This document shows positions 34,024 through 42,498 of a DNA stretch of 64,000 nt, one piece after another (position 1 is the stretch's first letter; every line of letters begins with the position of its first letter). Made by a program: the position numbers and the translations under genes. Source of the stretch: Brachybacterium sp. P6-10-X1 (GTDB taxonomy: Bacteria > Actinomycetota > Actinomycetes > Actinomycetales > Dermabacteraceae). The notes beneath the pieces were generated by a model. The model saw nothing but the letters and a program-made list of their open reading frames with translations, had not been told where the DNA came from and ran no database searches. The stretch lies in assembly GCF_001969445.1 (NCBI RefSeq), contig NZ_CP017297.1, forward strand, positions 2,108,001-2,172,000, in the 5' to 3' direction.

Positions 34024-34710
34024 ATGTACTCACTCATCCTCCTCAACGGTGGGATAGGCTCTCGCACCGGTGCGAACCAGCCGAAACAGCTCCTCAAACT
34101 CCGAGGGATACCGATCCTGGTGTACGCACTCGTCACCGCGGACCGGGTCGAGCAGATCTCGCAGATCGTGGTGAACTACCCCCCGGATTGGCGCGGGCAG
34201 GTCGAGGAGGTCCTCGAGGCCTATGCGATCTCGACGCCGGTCACGCTGGTGGAGGCCGGGGAGTCCCGGCACTCCTCGGTCGCCGCGATGCTCCCGCACT
34301 GCACCAACGACGACGTGATCATCCACGAGTCGGCGCGTCCCCTGGTGCAGACCTCCGACTTCCAGCGGCTGATCGACTCGGATCATCGCAACGTCTCGCT
34401 GATGTCCGAGATCTCCTTCACGGTCGCTCCCGTGGACCCGGAGACCTCCGCGGTCACCGGCTCCCTCGAGCGCGATCGGCTGCGCAACGTGCAGCTGCCG
34501 CAGAAGTTCTCGAAGTCCGACCTGCAGGGTGCGCACACGCGGGCCCTGGAGCGGGAGACCGAGTACACCGAGGACGCCACGCTGGTCGCCGACAGCGGGT
34601 TCCCCGTCCACTTCGTCGACGGCTCGGACCGCAACTTCAAGGTCACCACCAGCACCGATCTGAAGATGGCAGGATTCCTCCTGCGACCCGAGGAGGACGA
34701 CGATGAGTAA
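34024..34710 (+). CDS. tarI: IspD-family cytidylyltransferase, probable ribitol-5-phosphate cytidylyltransferase
   Basis: Makes CDP-ribitol from ribitol 5-phosphate and CTP (inferred). The 228-aa protein has the nucleotide-binding loop LLNGGIGSRTGANQPKQLL, an IspD/TarI signature with NGG in place of AGG, and VIIHESARPLV, where IspD has D-A-A-R-P. The adjacent, overlapping reductase and the TagF-like polymerases argue for TarI rather than the isoprenoid enzyme IspD. The same two activities are fused in Haemophilus Acs1 (cytidylyltransferase plus ribulose-5-phosphate reductase). ATG 34024 chosen for its AAGGAA. Confidence 0.82.
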   Translation: MYSLILLNGGIGSRTGANQPKQLLKLRGIPILVYALVTADRVEQISQIVVNYPPDWRGQVEEVLEAYAISTPVTLVEAGESRHSSVAAMLPHCTNDDVIIHESARPLVQTSDFQRLIDSDHRNVSLMSEISFTVAPVDPETSAVTGSLERDRLRNVQLPQKFSKSDLQGAHTRALERETEYTEDATLVADSGFPVHFVDGSDRNFKVTTSTDLKMAGFLLRPEEDDDE

Positions 34711-35410
34711 GACCGCGCTCGTCACCGGAGCATCGCGAGGCATCGGCCTCGAGACCACACGCCGCTTCATCCTCAACAACGACGACATCACCACCGTGGT
34801 GATGTGCGCGCGTGACTCCGAGGACTTCGACCACAACGTCGCCGAGCTCGAGAAGGAGCTGCCCATCGGGCGCCGGATCGTGCCGATCAAGGTCGACGTC
34901 GGCGACCGCCCGGCCCTGAAGAAGGCGATCAAGCAGGCGCACGCCGAGGTCGGCAACATCGACGTGCTGGTCAACAACGCCGGATACACCAATCCGGTGC
35001 CGCTCCAGCAGGTCAAGATGGCCGACTTCGAGAAGACGATCAACGTGAACCTCTACGGTCCGTTCACCATCGTCAAGACGCTGCTGAACCGGGGCAACCG
35101 CTTCGATCTCATCGTCAACATCGCCTCGACCGCCGGTATCAACGGCCGCTCCGGCTGGCTCACGTACTCGGCCTCGAAGGCCGCCGTGATCAACATGAGC
35201 CAGGTGATGCGCGAGGAGCTGTCCATCTACGGCACCCGCGTCGTGTGCCTCTCCCCCGGGCGCACGGCGACGGACCTGCGCAAGACGCTCGCCCCGGACG
35301 AGGATCCCAGCACGATCATGCAGCCCGAGCACGTCGCCCAGGTCATCAACACGATGTCCTCGCCGGTGGGCCGCTTCATCGATTCGGAGAACATCGTCGT
35401 GCGTCAATGA
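34703..35410 (+). CDS. Short-chain dehydrogenase, probable ribulose-5-phosphate reductase
   Basis: Classical SDR of 235 aa: cofactor loop TGASRGIG at residues 8-15, NNAG, catalytic Ser in IASTAG, and YSASK with the Tyr-Lys pair. Its start overlaps the cytidylyltransferase by 8 bp. SDR-type reductases replace TarJ in Acs1-like CDP-ribitol synthesis, so reduction of D-ribulose 5-phosphate to ribitol 5-phosphate is the best guess; this rests on context. A 15-bp terminator hairpin follows. Confidence 0.85.
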   Translation: MSKTALVTGASRGIGLETTRRFILNNDDITTVVMCARDSEDFDHNVAELEKELPIGRRIVPIKVDVGDRPALKKAIKQAHAEVGNIDVLVNNAGYTNPVPLQQVKMADFEKTINVNLYGPFTIVKTLLNRGNRFDLIVNIASTAGINGRSGWLTYSASKAAVINMSQVMREELSIYGTRVVCLSPGRTATDLRKTLAPDEDPSTIMQPEHVAQVINTMSSPVGRFIDSENIVVRQ

Positions 35411-35429
35411 CCCCGGCGCGTTCATGACG

Positions 35430-35462
35430 CAGGGCCCGTGCACCACTGGTGCACGGGCCCTG
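35430..35462. terminator. Bidirectional terminator hairpin
   Basis: Fifteen-bp perfect stem (35430-35444 with 35448-35462), loop act, between convergent SDR and ABC ATPase genes. Confidence 0.85.
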
Positions 35463-35494
35463 CTCTCGTCCGGCGCGGGAACCGCCGCGGGGCC

Positions 35495-36391
35495 TCAGCC
35501 CTCTTTCCCGGCCTTCGCAGCCTTCGCGGCGGAACGCTTGCGCTGCGCGTTCCGTGCGTGGACGTACTCCTTGTAGGTCTGGCACACCTCGCGCGAATCG
35601 CCGTCCATCACCAGTCGGCCCTCATGGACCCACAGCACCCGCGTGCACATGCTCTGGACCGTCGCCAGCGAGTGGCTGACCAGGAAGACGGTGCCCGCGG
35701 ACTGCCGGATCTCGTCCATCCGGGCCTTGCTCTTGGCGCGGAAGTGGGCGTCGCCGGTGGCCAGCGCCTCGTCGATCATGAGGATGTCCGGTACCGCGGA
35801 GGCGGAGATGGCGAAACGCAGCCGCGCCCCCATGCCGGAGGAATAGGACTTCATCGGCAGGTTCACGAAGTCGCCGATCTCGGCGAAGTCGACGATCTCC
35901 TGGTACTTGGCCCGGGTCTCCTCGAGGGTCAGACCGTTGGCGAGTGCGCCGATCATGATGTTGCGCTCGCCGGTGAGGTCCTTCATGAGCACGGCGTTCA
36001 CACCGAGCAGCGAGGGGTTGCTGGCGACGTGCACCGTCCCCCCCGCCGGGGGCACGAGCCCTGCGATGGCGCGCAGCAGGGTCGACTTGCCCGAGCCGTT
36101 CACGCCGATGATGCCGATGGCCTCGCCGTGGCGGGCGGCGAAGGAGATCCCCTTGATCGCCTTGACCTCACGGACCGGCGGGTCCGCGGCGCCGCGGCGC
36201 GCCAGGCGGCCCAGCAGGCCGGACTTCCGCCCCGGTCCGTGCCCGACCTTCTTCGCGCCGAAAACGCGATAGGACACGTGCAGATCGTTGACCAGCAGGG
36301 AGAGCTGGTCCGAGGGGATCTCCTCGGGCGGCGCCTGGTCCAGGTCCTCCGGATCGATCTCGAAGTCGATCTCGTCATGGGTATCAGTCAC
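35495..36391 (-). CDS. Teichoic acid/polysaccharide ABC exporter ATPase (TagH-like)
   Basis: Energises export of a finished glycopolymer across the membrane; 298 aa. After an acidic N-terminus: VKAIKGISFAARHGEAIGIIG with Walker A GVNGSGKST, the TagH/Wzt-type region NIMIGALANGLTLEE, the degenerate signature YSSGMGARL, and Walker B ILMIDEALATGD, all typical of the TagH/Wzt subgroup. A Lys/Ala-rich C-terminal tail replaces any carbohydrate-binding domain. GTG 36391 overlaps the permease stop by 8 bp. Confidence 0.92.
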   Translation of the reverse strand: MTDTHDEIDFEIDPEDLDQAPPEEIPSDQLSLLVNDLHVSYRVFGAKKVGHGPGRKSGLLGRLARRGAADPPVREVKAIKGISFAARHGEAIGIIGVNGSGKSTLLRAIAGLVPPAGGTVHVASNPSLLGVNAVLMKDLTGERNIMIGALANGLTLEETRAKYQEIVDFAEIGDFVNLPMKSYSSGMGARLRFAISASAVPDILMIDEALATGDAHFRAKSKARMDEIRQSAGTVFLVSHSLATVQSMCTRVLWVHEGRLVMDGDSREVCQTYKEYVHARNAQRKRSAAKAAKAGKEG

Positions 36392-37418
36392 GTCCGTACC
36401 GCTCCTCTCCGCCCCAGAACACGAGGAATCCGATGACGCTGAACAGCACCGCCCAGATGACCCCGAACAGCCACATCGTGGCATCGGGGGTGTACGCGGG
36501 CTCGTTCAGCAGCGAGGAGCGCACCAGGTAGAGGTACACGGCCACCGGCTGGTACTCCAGGATCCACCCCCAGCTGAACACGCCCACGACCCGCTCCATG
36601 GAGAAGATCACGCCGGAGGCGTACATCAGCACCCGCATGACGTGGGGCAGCAGGTTGTCCAGGTCCGGCGTCATCGCGACCCACCGCGCCACCATGAAGG
36701 CGCAGCCCGTCGAGAAGATCCACATCAGGATCACCGCCGGGATCAGCAGCAGCCAGTACCAGTCGATCGTGACCTTCCCCGCGATGGGCAGGAACCCGGA
36801 GAGGTACGAGATCACACACATGACCACCAGGGCCGGGCCCAGGACGGTGAGCTCCGCGAGCACGCCGGCGATCGGGAGCACCGCACGGGGGAACTGCACC
36901 GAGCGCACCAGGTTCATGTTCTTGTTCAGCGAGTGGGCGCCGGCCATGACCGAGCGCTCGAAGAAGCGGAACATGAACACGCCGACCACGATGAACGCGA
37001 TCGTGTTCTCGATCCCCTGCCGGCCGATCTGCAGCAGGAACCCGAAGATCAGCACGTACACCGACGCGTTGATGATCGGCGAGATCAGCGTCCAGACCTG
37101 ACCCAGGTAGGTGCCCTGGTTCTCGGAATACGCCTTGGACACGGCCATCACCCGGATGAACGCGCGACGCTCCCACAGCTCCTTGAAGTACGCACCCAGC
37201 CGGGGGCGGACCCCGATCGCCTCGAGAGCGTTGTCCCGGACGGCGGCGTCCACGGCGGACGGTGCGAAGGTGCGCTCCAGCGGGGGCGGCACCGTCGGTA
37301 CTGCCTCGAGCCCTGGCTCGACATTCGTCAAGACGCTGCTCCCATCTCGCCGAGGGCGATTGCTTCGCGGCCGTACGGTCCTCGGACTGTCGTTCATGAT
37401 AGCGACGGGGCCGTCCAC
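36384..37418 (-). CDS. Teichoic acid/polysaccharide ABC exporter permease (TagG-like)
   Basis: Membrane half of the exporter, 344 aa. About 75 cytoplasmic residues precede six TM segments (near 115-135, 140-160, 190-215, 220-240, 255-275, 310-335). ABC2-type features include YLGQVWTLISPIINASVYVLIFGFLL and NMNLVRSVQFPRAVLPIAGV. GTG 37418 has AGGGG upstream; an internal ATG at 37397 lacks a ribosome-binding site. The gene overlaps its ATPase partner. A TAAGGT -10 candidate lies at 37454-37449 on the minus strand. Confidence 0.92.
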   Translation of the reverse strand: MDGPVAIMNDSPRTVRPRSNRPRRDGSSVLTNVEPGLEAVPTVPPPLERTFAPSAVDAAVRDNALEAIGVRPRLGAYFKELWERRAFIRVMAVSKAYSENQGTYLGQVWTLISPIINASVYVLIFGFLLQIGRQGIENTIAFIVVGVFMFRFFERSVMAGAHSLNKNMNLVRSVQFPRAVLPIAGVLAELTVLGPALVVMCVISYLSGFLPIAGKVTIDWYWLLLIPAVILMWIFSTGCAFMVARWVAMTPDLDNLLPHVMRVLMYASGVIFSMERVVGVFSWGWILEYQPVAVYLYLVRSSLLNEPAYTPDATMWLFGVIWAVLFSVIGFLVFWGGEERYGRD

Positions 37419-37603
37419 GTCCGGGACCCCTGCCGCATGCGAGCACCCACCTTACGGTGGGATCCGCTCACACCCCAGGCGCGGTGACGCACACCGCTCG
37501 TGAGCGTGACGAGGCGCTCAGACCCCGGCGAACTGCGTCCGGACACCCGCGGCACACGCCGCGATCGGCGCCTCCGACGCCCTCTCCGGGAGGCTGCAGG
37601 CCC

Positions 37604-38410
37604 TCAGAGTTCGCGCAGCGCCCGCGTGAGTCCCTCCTGCAGGTCATGCAGGCCGACGGGCTCGGCGTAGCCGTCGATCACGGCATCGACGACGGCGCGC
37701 AGGGACTGCGGTCCCCCGGTCGGCACCGTGTACTCGCGGTAACGATCCGCGACCGGATAGGCCGAGTAGTAGTCGTGGAACTTGTACAGCCCGCCCTTGA
37801 GCCTGTCGCCGAGGCGGATGTGGGCGTTCGGGACGCCCAGGGCGTCGGAGAAGATGAGCCCGTGCAGGCTCGAGGAGATCACGGCGTCGCAGGCGGCGAT
37901 CTCCCGGGCGACCTCCTGCGGGGTCCACGCCACGTCGATCACCCGGACGCCGGGGCCCAGCGCTCGCATCTGCTCGACCACCGGCGAGGAGACGTCGTGG
38001 TAGTGCGGGATCACGCCGAGCGAGTAGCGCTTCCTCACGGTGCCCTCCACCAGCAGCGGAGCGAGGATCCCGGGGTCACCCAGGGCGATCTCGCGCGAGG
38101 AGAGGTTCTCGACCCGTCCCAAGGTGGATCGGCCCCGCACCGCGAGCGCGTCGAGCCGGGCGGGCTCCTCCCCGTCGGCCGCGGCGCGGATGAATCCGCT
38201 GCCCCAGATGCGGGGCTGGTTCTGCTGCCGGCGCTTGAGGATCATCTGCACCACGGAGCCGGCGCCGACCAGGTCGCACCTCTCCGGGGGCGCCCAGGTG
38301 ACCCGCCGTCCGGTCAGGCGCTCGACCAGCGGCGGGGTGAGCTCGTCGCCGAAGTTCAGTCGGTGGGGGTACTTCCAGCGCCACCAGAAGGTCTTGATCG
38401 GAGCGCTCAT
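37604..38410 (-). CDS. Polysaccharide pyruvyltransferase family protein
   Basis: Transfers pyruvate from PEP as a ketal onto a sugar or polyol (family role); 268 aa. The PF04230-type core shows NFGDELTPPLVERLTG, WGSGFIRA, RYSLGVIPHYHD and DAVISSSLHGLIFSDALGVPN, the last being the most conserved family block. Its start overlaps the stop of the GT2 gene (38407) by 4 bp. Within a teichoic-type cluster it suggests a pyruvylated wall polymer. Confidence 0.87.
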   Translation of the reverse strand: MSAPIKTFWWRWKYPHRLNFGDELTPPLVERLTGRRVTWAPPERCDLVGAGSVVQMILKRRQQNQPRIWGSGFIRAAADGEEPARLDALAVRGRSTLGRVENLSSREIALGDPGILAPLLVEGTVRKRYSLGVIPHYHDVSSPVVEQMRALGPGVRVIDVAWTPQEVAREIAACDAVISSSLHGLIFSDALGVPNAHIRLGDRLKGGLYKFHDYYSAYPVADRYREYTVPTGGPQSLRAVVDAVIDGYAEPVGLHDLQEGLTRALREL

Positions 38411-40428
38411 GAGCGCCGGTCCCGGACGCGACGGACGACGCCGGTGAGCGCGGGGCCGACGACGGGGAGCCCACGGACCGTCGAGGCCACCCGGTCCCGC
38501 GCCTCCCGCAGCCGGTCACTGCGGGTGCGAGGATCGAAGGTGGGCAGCGGCAAGCGGTTGCGCCCGCTCTCGTTCGGTGCCGTGACGTGGAGCGTCCCTC
38601 CCTCGTCGACGGTGAGCCCGAAGCCGGCGCCCCGCGCCGGCCAGAACTCGGTGCCGCTCGCCCGCAGGGTGGTCTTCGCCCCACCCAGCACGGCCGTCAC
38701 CCGCACCGTCGCCCCGATCATCTCCGGTGTGATCGGCAGGCGCAGACCGACCAGCCGCTCGCCGAGCCGGGTCACGGGAAGCAGTTGGCGCCCGCTGTGC
38801 TGCCGGACGCCGTCGATGTACCCGAAGAACTCGTCCTGCTGGGTCGGCGCGCTCGTCGTCGCCACCAGCAGCACCGCGCGCCCGTTCTCGTCGAGCGTGA
38901 GGCCGAGGGCCTTCGCCACGGTCAGGTTCTGGTGCTTCACGGCTCCCCGGTCGATCGAGAGGTTGCCGTGCCCATCCGTGAAGTAGGCGATCACCCGGTC
39001 ACGTGGAGCCGGGTCGTCGTCGAGGTTGGAGACGCCTTCGGGCTCGATCGAGCGGGCCCGCGAGGCTCCGAGCCGCATCCGCTTCTCGAACGTGCCGAAG
39101 CGGACGACGACGTACAGGTCCCAGAGGCCACGGCTCAGACCCGTCAGCGTGCCGCTGACGGCGAACGACACCGCGCCCGCCTCGAGATCCTCGGAGACGG
39201 TGCGGAGCTCCTCGACGTCGTCACCGCCGCGGAGGTGCGCTCGCAGTCCGAGGCCGTCCGGAGCTCCGTCGAGGCCCGGGATCCGGACCGTCGCCGCGAC
39301 GGTCACGCGCTCCCCGCTCACCTGCACGTCCTCGAGACGGCAGGTCATCTTCGGGGGCATGACCACCAGTTCCTCGGCGGGGACGAGGTGCAGGAGGTCC
39401 TCGGGCAACCGGCGTCGGAATTCGCCGTCGCGGAAGGTGATCCGTTCCTTGGGACGTTCCGCGAGGTAGGAGGCAAAGGCCTGCAGGCCGTCGAGCTCCC
39501 CCGCCGTCAGCAGATCCATCTCGATGCGGATGTCGTCCTCGATGACGCGGCGCACCCCCTCGGTGTAGAGATGACCGACCTTCGCACGGAAGGTCTCGAC
39601 CAGCCTCTCCTGCTCGGCGCGGTCCAGCTGCAACCAGCGGGAGTCGAGAGCGCGCTGCATGGACCAGCCCATGGGTCGCTTGAGCAGGGCGTCGCGCAGC
39701 TCGCCGGGTTCGGTGTACTGCTCGATGACCTGGCTCAGTCGAACGGCGATCTGGACCTGTGACTCGGAGCTCTGCCGCACGAGCGTGAGATTGCTGCCGT
39801 CGGACCGGTGCCGGATGACGTAGTAGTCCATGTCGGCGAGGATCGAGATCTTGCGGGCGTTGAGATAGACGGCCGCCATGAAGGGCTGGTCCTCGCCGAC
39901 CTTCTGATCATCGGAGAAGCGCAGGTCGAGACGGTCGATGATCTCTCGGCGGATCAGCTTCGTGGGTCCGAGCGTGTTGAAGACCTTGTGCTCGACCAGG
40001 TCGGCGTCCAGGACCGTCCGACGGAACATTGTGCCCGGCGCCTGGCGCTTGTCGGTGCTGGTCATCTTGCCGAGGATGACGTCGGACTCCTCGGCGTGGG
40101 CGACCTCGACCATACGGCGCAATGCATCGGGGGTGAGCCGGTCGTCGGAGTCCAGGAAGAAGAGGAACTCGCCCGTCGCCCGACCGATCGCCGGATTGCG
40201 GCCACCCCCGGGGGTTCCGGAGTTCTCCTGGGTGATCACCGTGATCCGGGCGTCCTCGGCCGCCAGTTCGGCCAGGATCTCGGCGCTGCCGTCGGTCGAG
40301 CCGTCGTCGACGGCGAGGATCTCGATCGCGTCCGGGTCGATGGTCTGCTCGCGCACCGACCGGATCGCCTCACGCACGTAGTTCACGGAGTTGTAGACCG
40401 GGACGATCACAGAGACCTGGGGGGTCAT
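38407..40428 (-). CDS. Family 2 glycosyltransferase with C-terminal beta domains (TarS/TarP-like layout)
   Basis: Probable teichoic acid glycosyltransferase of 673 aa. GT-A domain: VSVIVPVYNSVNYVREAI, LAVDDGSTDGS, DxD-type FFLDSDDRLT and a GEDQPFM region. The rest (about 330-673) is beta-rich, containing DGHGNLSIDRG, an element shared with the paralogue at 42499. I chose ATG 40428 with GAGG 7 nt upstream over ATG 40440, which lacks a good site. A wall teichoic acid decorating role is inferred from layout and cluster. Confidence 0.85.
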   Translation of the reverse strand: MTPQVSVIVPVYNSVNYVREAIRSVREQTIDPDAIEILAVDDGSTDGSAEILAELAAEDARITVITQENSGTPGGGRNPAIGRATGEFLFFLDSDDRLTPDALRRMVEVAHAEESDVILGKMTSTDKRQAPGTMFRRTVLDADLVEHKVFNTLGPTKLIRREIIDRLDLRFSDDQKVGEDQPFMAAVYLNARKISILADMDYYVIRHRSDGSNLTLVRQSSESQVQIAVRLSQVIEQYTEPGELRDALLKRPMGWSMQRALDSRWLQLDRAEQERLVETFRAKVGHLYTEGVRRVIEDDIRIEMDLLTAGELDGLQAFASYLAERPKERITFRDGEFRRRLPEDLLHLVPAEELVVMPPKMTCRLEDVQVSGERVTVAATVRIPGLDGAPDGLGLRAHLRGGDDVEELRTVSEDLEAGAVSFAVSGTLTGLSRGLWDLYVVVRFGTFEKRMRLGASRARSIEPEGVSNLDDDPAPRDRVIAYFTDGHGNLSIDRGAVKHQNLTVAKALGLTLDENGRAVLLVATTSAPTQQDEFFGYIDGVRQHSGRQLLPVTRLGERLVGLRLPITPEMIGATVRVTAVLGGAKTTLRASGTEFWPARGAGFGLTVDEGGTLHVTAPNESGRNRLPLPTFDPRTRSDRLREARDRVASTVRGLPVVGPALTGVVRRVRDRRS

Positions 40429-40635
40429 GGCGGACCTCATCTCTCAGGGCGATCGACGAGGTGCGAGGACCGAACTCGACGCACGTCCTCCCCACGCTCC
40501 CGATCGCCGGGGCTGCAGCTGGCCGGAAGCGTAGCACCGGCTCCCGTGCAGGTCAGACCCCGAACACGCCGCGCCGACAGGCTGCTTCCGAGCACCCACC
40601 CAGGTCACAGGGGGATCACAGCACCCCGTCTGCGC

Positions 40636-42396
40636 TCAGGACGCGCCCCCGGGCCCAGGGCCACCGGGCGTGAGTTCCGCCTCATCGGACGCTGCGAGAC
40701 CGAGCTCCTCGCGGGCGACGTCGACGAAACGATCCGCATAGTTCTCGCGCGGGATGTCCCCGAGGTAGTAGGTCGCCCATGCCTTCCGTTCGGCCTCGTG
40801 CGGATCGGCACCGGTCAGGTCGTCCAGCACCTCGTGGAGATTCTGCGGGTCGGTGCCCTCGGAGACCAGCACATAGGCGGCGCGCGCCATCGGGAACTCC
40901 TGCACGAACTCCTCGGCCCCCGTGCGCGGCGAGACCATCGCCAGCGGCTTGCCCGAGTGCAGGAAGTCCCCGACCACGGCGGAGACGTCGGAGATCATGG
41001 CGTCACAGGCGTTGAAGCAGTCCACGACGCTCATCTCGTTCTCCGCGAGGTCGCCGTAGAGGTGCTCGCGGCCGCCGGCGGCGGCATCGGCCGCGAGCAT
41101 CTCGCGGATCTGGCGGCAGGACTCGCGCAGCTCCGGGGAGCGGGAGCTGTAGGGGTGGGGGCGGAACACGACACGGCAGCCGCGCTCGAGCAGGGCCCGC
41201 ACGATCGCCGGCCCGATCGGCAGCGAGGAGTAGTTGGTCTCGGCCTGGTAGCCCAGCCAGGTCGGCGCGTAGAGCACGGAGCGGTCCTCGAGCTCGCCGA
41301 TCGGTCCGCGCGCCTCCTCGACGTCCTCGACCTGGGGGCGGCCGACGATCCGGAAGATCTCCGGATGCATCGGGACGCCGAACGTGTCGAAGCGGTCGAT
41401 GGCCGCCTGCCCGGCCACGAAGTCCCGGTCGTACATCCGGATGACCGGAGTGGCGCTGGAGGCCTTGTCGGACTCCCCGTGCAGGAGCTGGATGTGGGTC
41501 AGCCCGGCGTAGCGCACCATGTGGTTGTTGCGCATGGCGTTGTTCACGTAGAACACGCCGCGGGCCGAGGGCACGATCAGGTCGTCGAGGTCCGTCAGGG
41601 AGCGGCGCAGCAGCACCGGATGCTCCGTGGCGTTCGCGAGTTGGCGGAAGTTCGGGACGGTGCGCGCCACCAGGACGAAGGGGACGCCGAGCCGCTCGAG
41701 GTGGGGCAGCCACATGGTGACCTGGAAGGCGGAGCGGGGCGGGGCGTGCCAGTAGACGTAGAACCCTGGCTCCATCGCCTCGAGCGTCTCGGGCAGGCGG
41801 GTCTGGAAGCGTCGACGCTCCCGGATGCGGCCGACGCAGTCCGCCAGGGCGATCAGCGACATCACGAGCGAGGCGAGCGAGATCAGCGAGGTCACCGGCA
41901 GCAGCACGCCGGGGGCGAGGGTCGCCAGGGCGAGAGCGAGCAGTCCCAGCAGGTTCAGCGGGAAGATCCAGCCGTAGCGGAACGATGCCCGGTTGCGGCC
42001 CTCATGACCCGGGAAGTTCGCGGCGTACGGGACGGCGACCCCGTTCAGGGAGCGCAGCATCGGCTCGACCGCGAGCGCCCCGACGGCCAGGACGGCGGCG
42101 ACGAGCTCCAGGACGCGGACGTCGCCGACCGTGTACAGCAGCACCGCGGACGCCGCGATGAGGAGGTAGCGGGCGGTCAGGTACCGGCCGATGCCGCCGA
42201 TGCCGCGCGGCGGCCGTGTGAGGGCGCCTCGCTGGCGCACCAGGATGATCACCAGCGGCACGAGCGGGGCGATCACGGCGAGCCGCTGGTCGCCCAACCC
42301 GACGACGACGACGATCGACAGCACCGCGAGGGTGTTCACGACGACCGACCACAGGGACAGCATGTCCGCGGCCTTCTGGATGCTGATCACCTTCAC
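40636..42396 (-). CDS. Membrane-bound CDP-glycerol/ribitol glycerophosphotransferase (TagF-like)
   Basis: Polyol-phosphate polymerase of 586 aa with an N-terminal membrane region: hydrophobic segments at about 12-50, 72-110 and 140-190. The catalytic half shows FYVYWHAPPRSAFQ, THIQLLHGESDKASS (HGxSDK), DRDFVAGQAAIDR, SVLYAPTWLGY, VVFRPHPYSS and SDVSAVVGDFLHSGKPL. These parallel the soluble paralogue at 32549. GTG 42396 has GAGAGG; upstream in-frame codons have none. It lies between two paralogous glycosyltransferases. Confidence 0.88.
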   Translation of the reverse strand: MKVISIQKAADMLSLWSVVVNTLAVLSIVVVVGLGDQRLAVIAPLVPLVIILVRQRGALTRPPRGIGGIGRYLTARYLLIAASAVLLYTVGDVRVLELVAAVLAVGALAVEPMLRSLNGVAVPYAANFPGHEGRNRASFRYGWIFPLNLLGLLALALATLAPGVLLPVTSLISLASLVMSLIALADCVGRIRERRRFQTRLPETLEAMEPGFYVYWHAPPRSAFQVTMWLPHLERLGVPFVLVARTVPNFRQLANATEHPVLLRRSLTDLDDLIVPSARGVFYVNNAMRNNHMVRYAGLTHIQLLHGESDKASSATPVIRMYDRDFVAGQAAIDRFDTFGVPMHPEIFRIVGRPQVEDVEEARGPIGELEDRSVLYAPTWLGYQAETNYSSLPIGPAIVRALLERGCRVVFRPHPYSSRSPELRESCRQIREMLAADAAAGGREHLYGDLAENEMSVVDCFNACDAMISDVSAVVGDFLHSGKPLAMVSPRTGAEEFVQEFPMARAAYVLVSEGTDPQNLHEVLDDLTGADPHEAERKAWATYYLGDIPRENYADRFVDVAREELGLAASDEAELTPGGPGPGGAS

Positions 42397-42498
42397 GCCG
42401 TGGCACCTCTCGTTCCGGGGGCAGGAGGATGCGCCCCGTCTCGGGCGGGGCACCGCACGATCTTGCCACGCGAAGCGCACCCGGCGTGCGCGCCGGGA

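Noticed and set aside
34024..34710. Isoprenoid enzyme IspD
   Set aside because: Overlap with an SDR reductase and setting among TagF-like polymerases fit CDP-ribitol synthesis better; the nucleotide-binding loop also departs from the IspD consensus.
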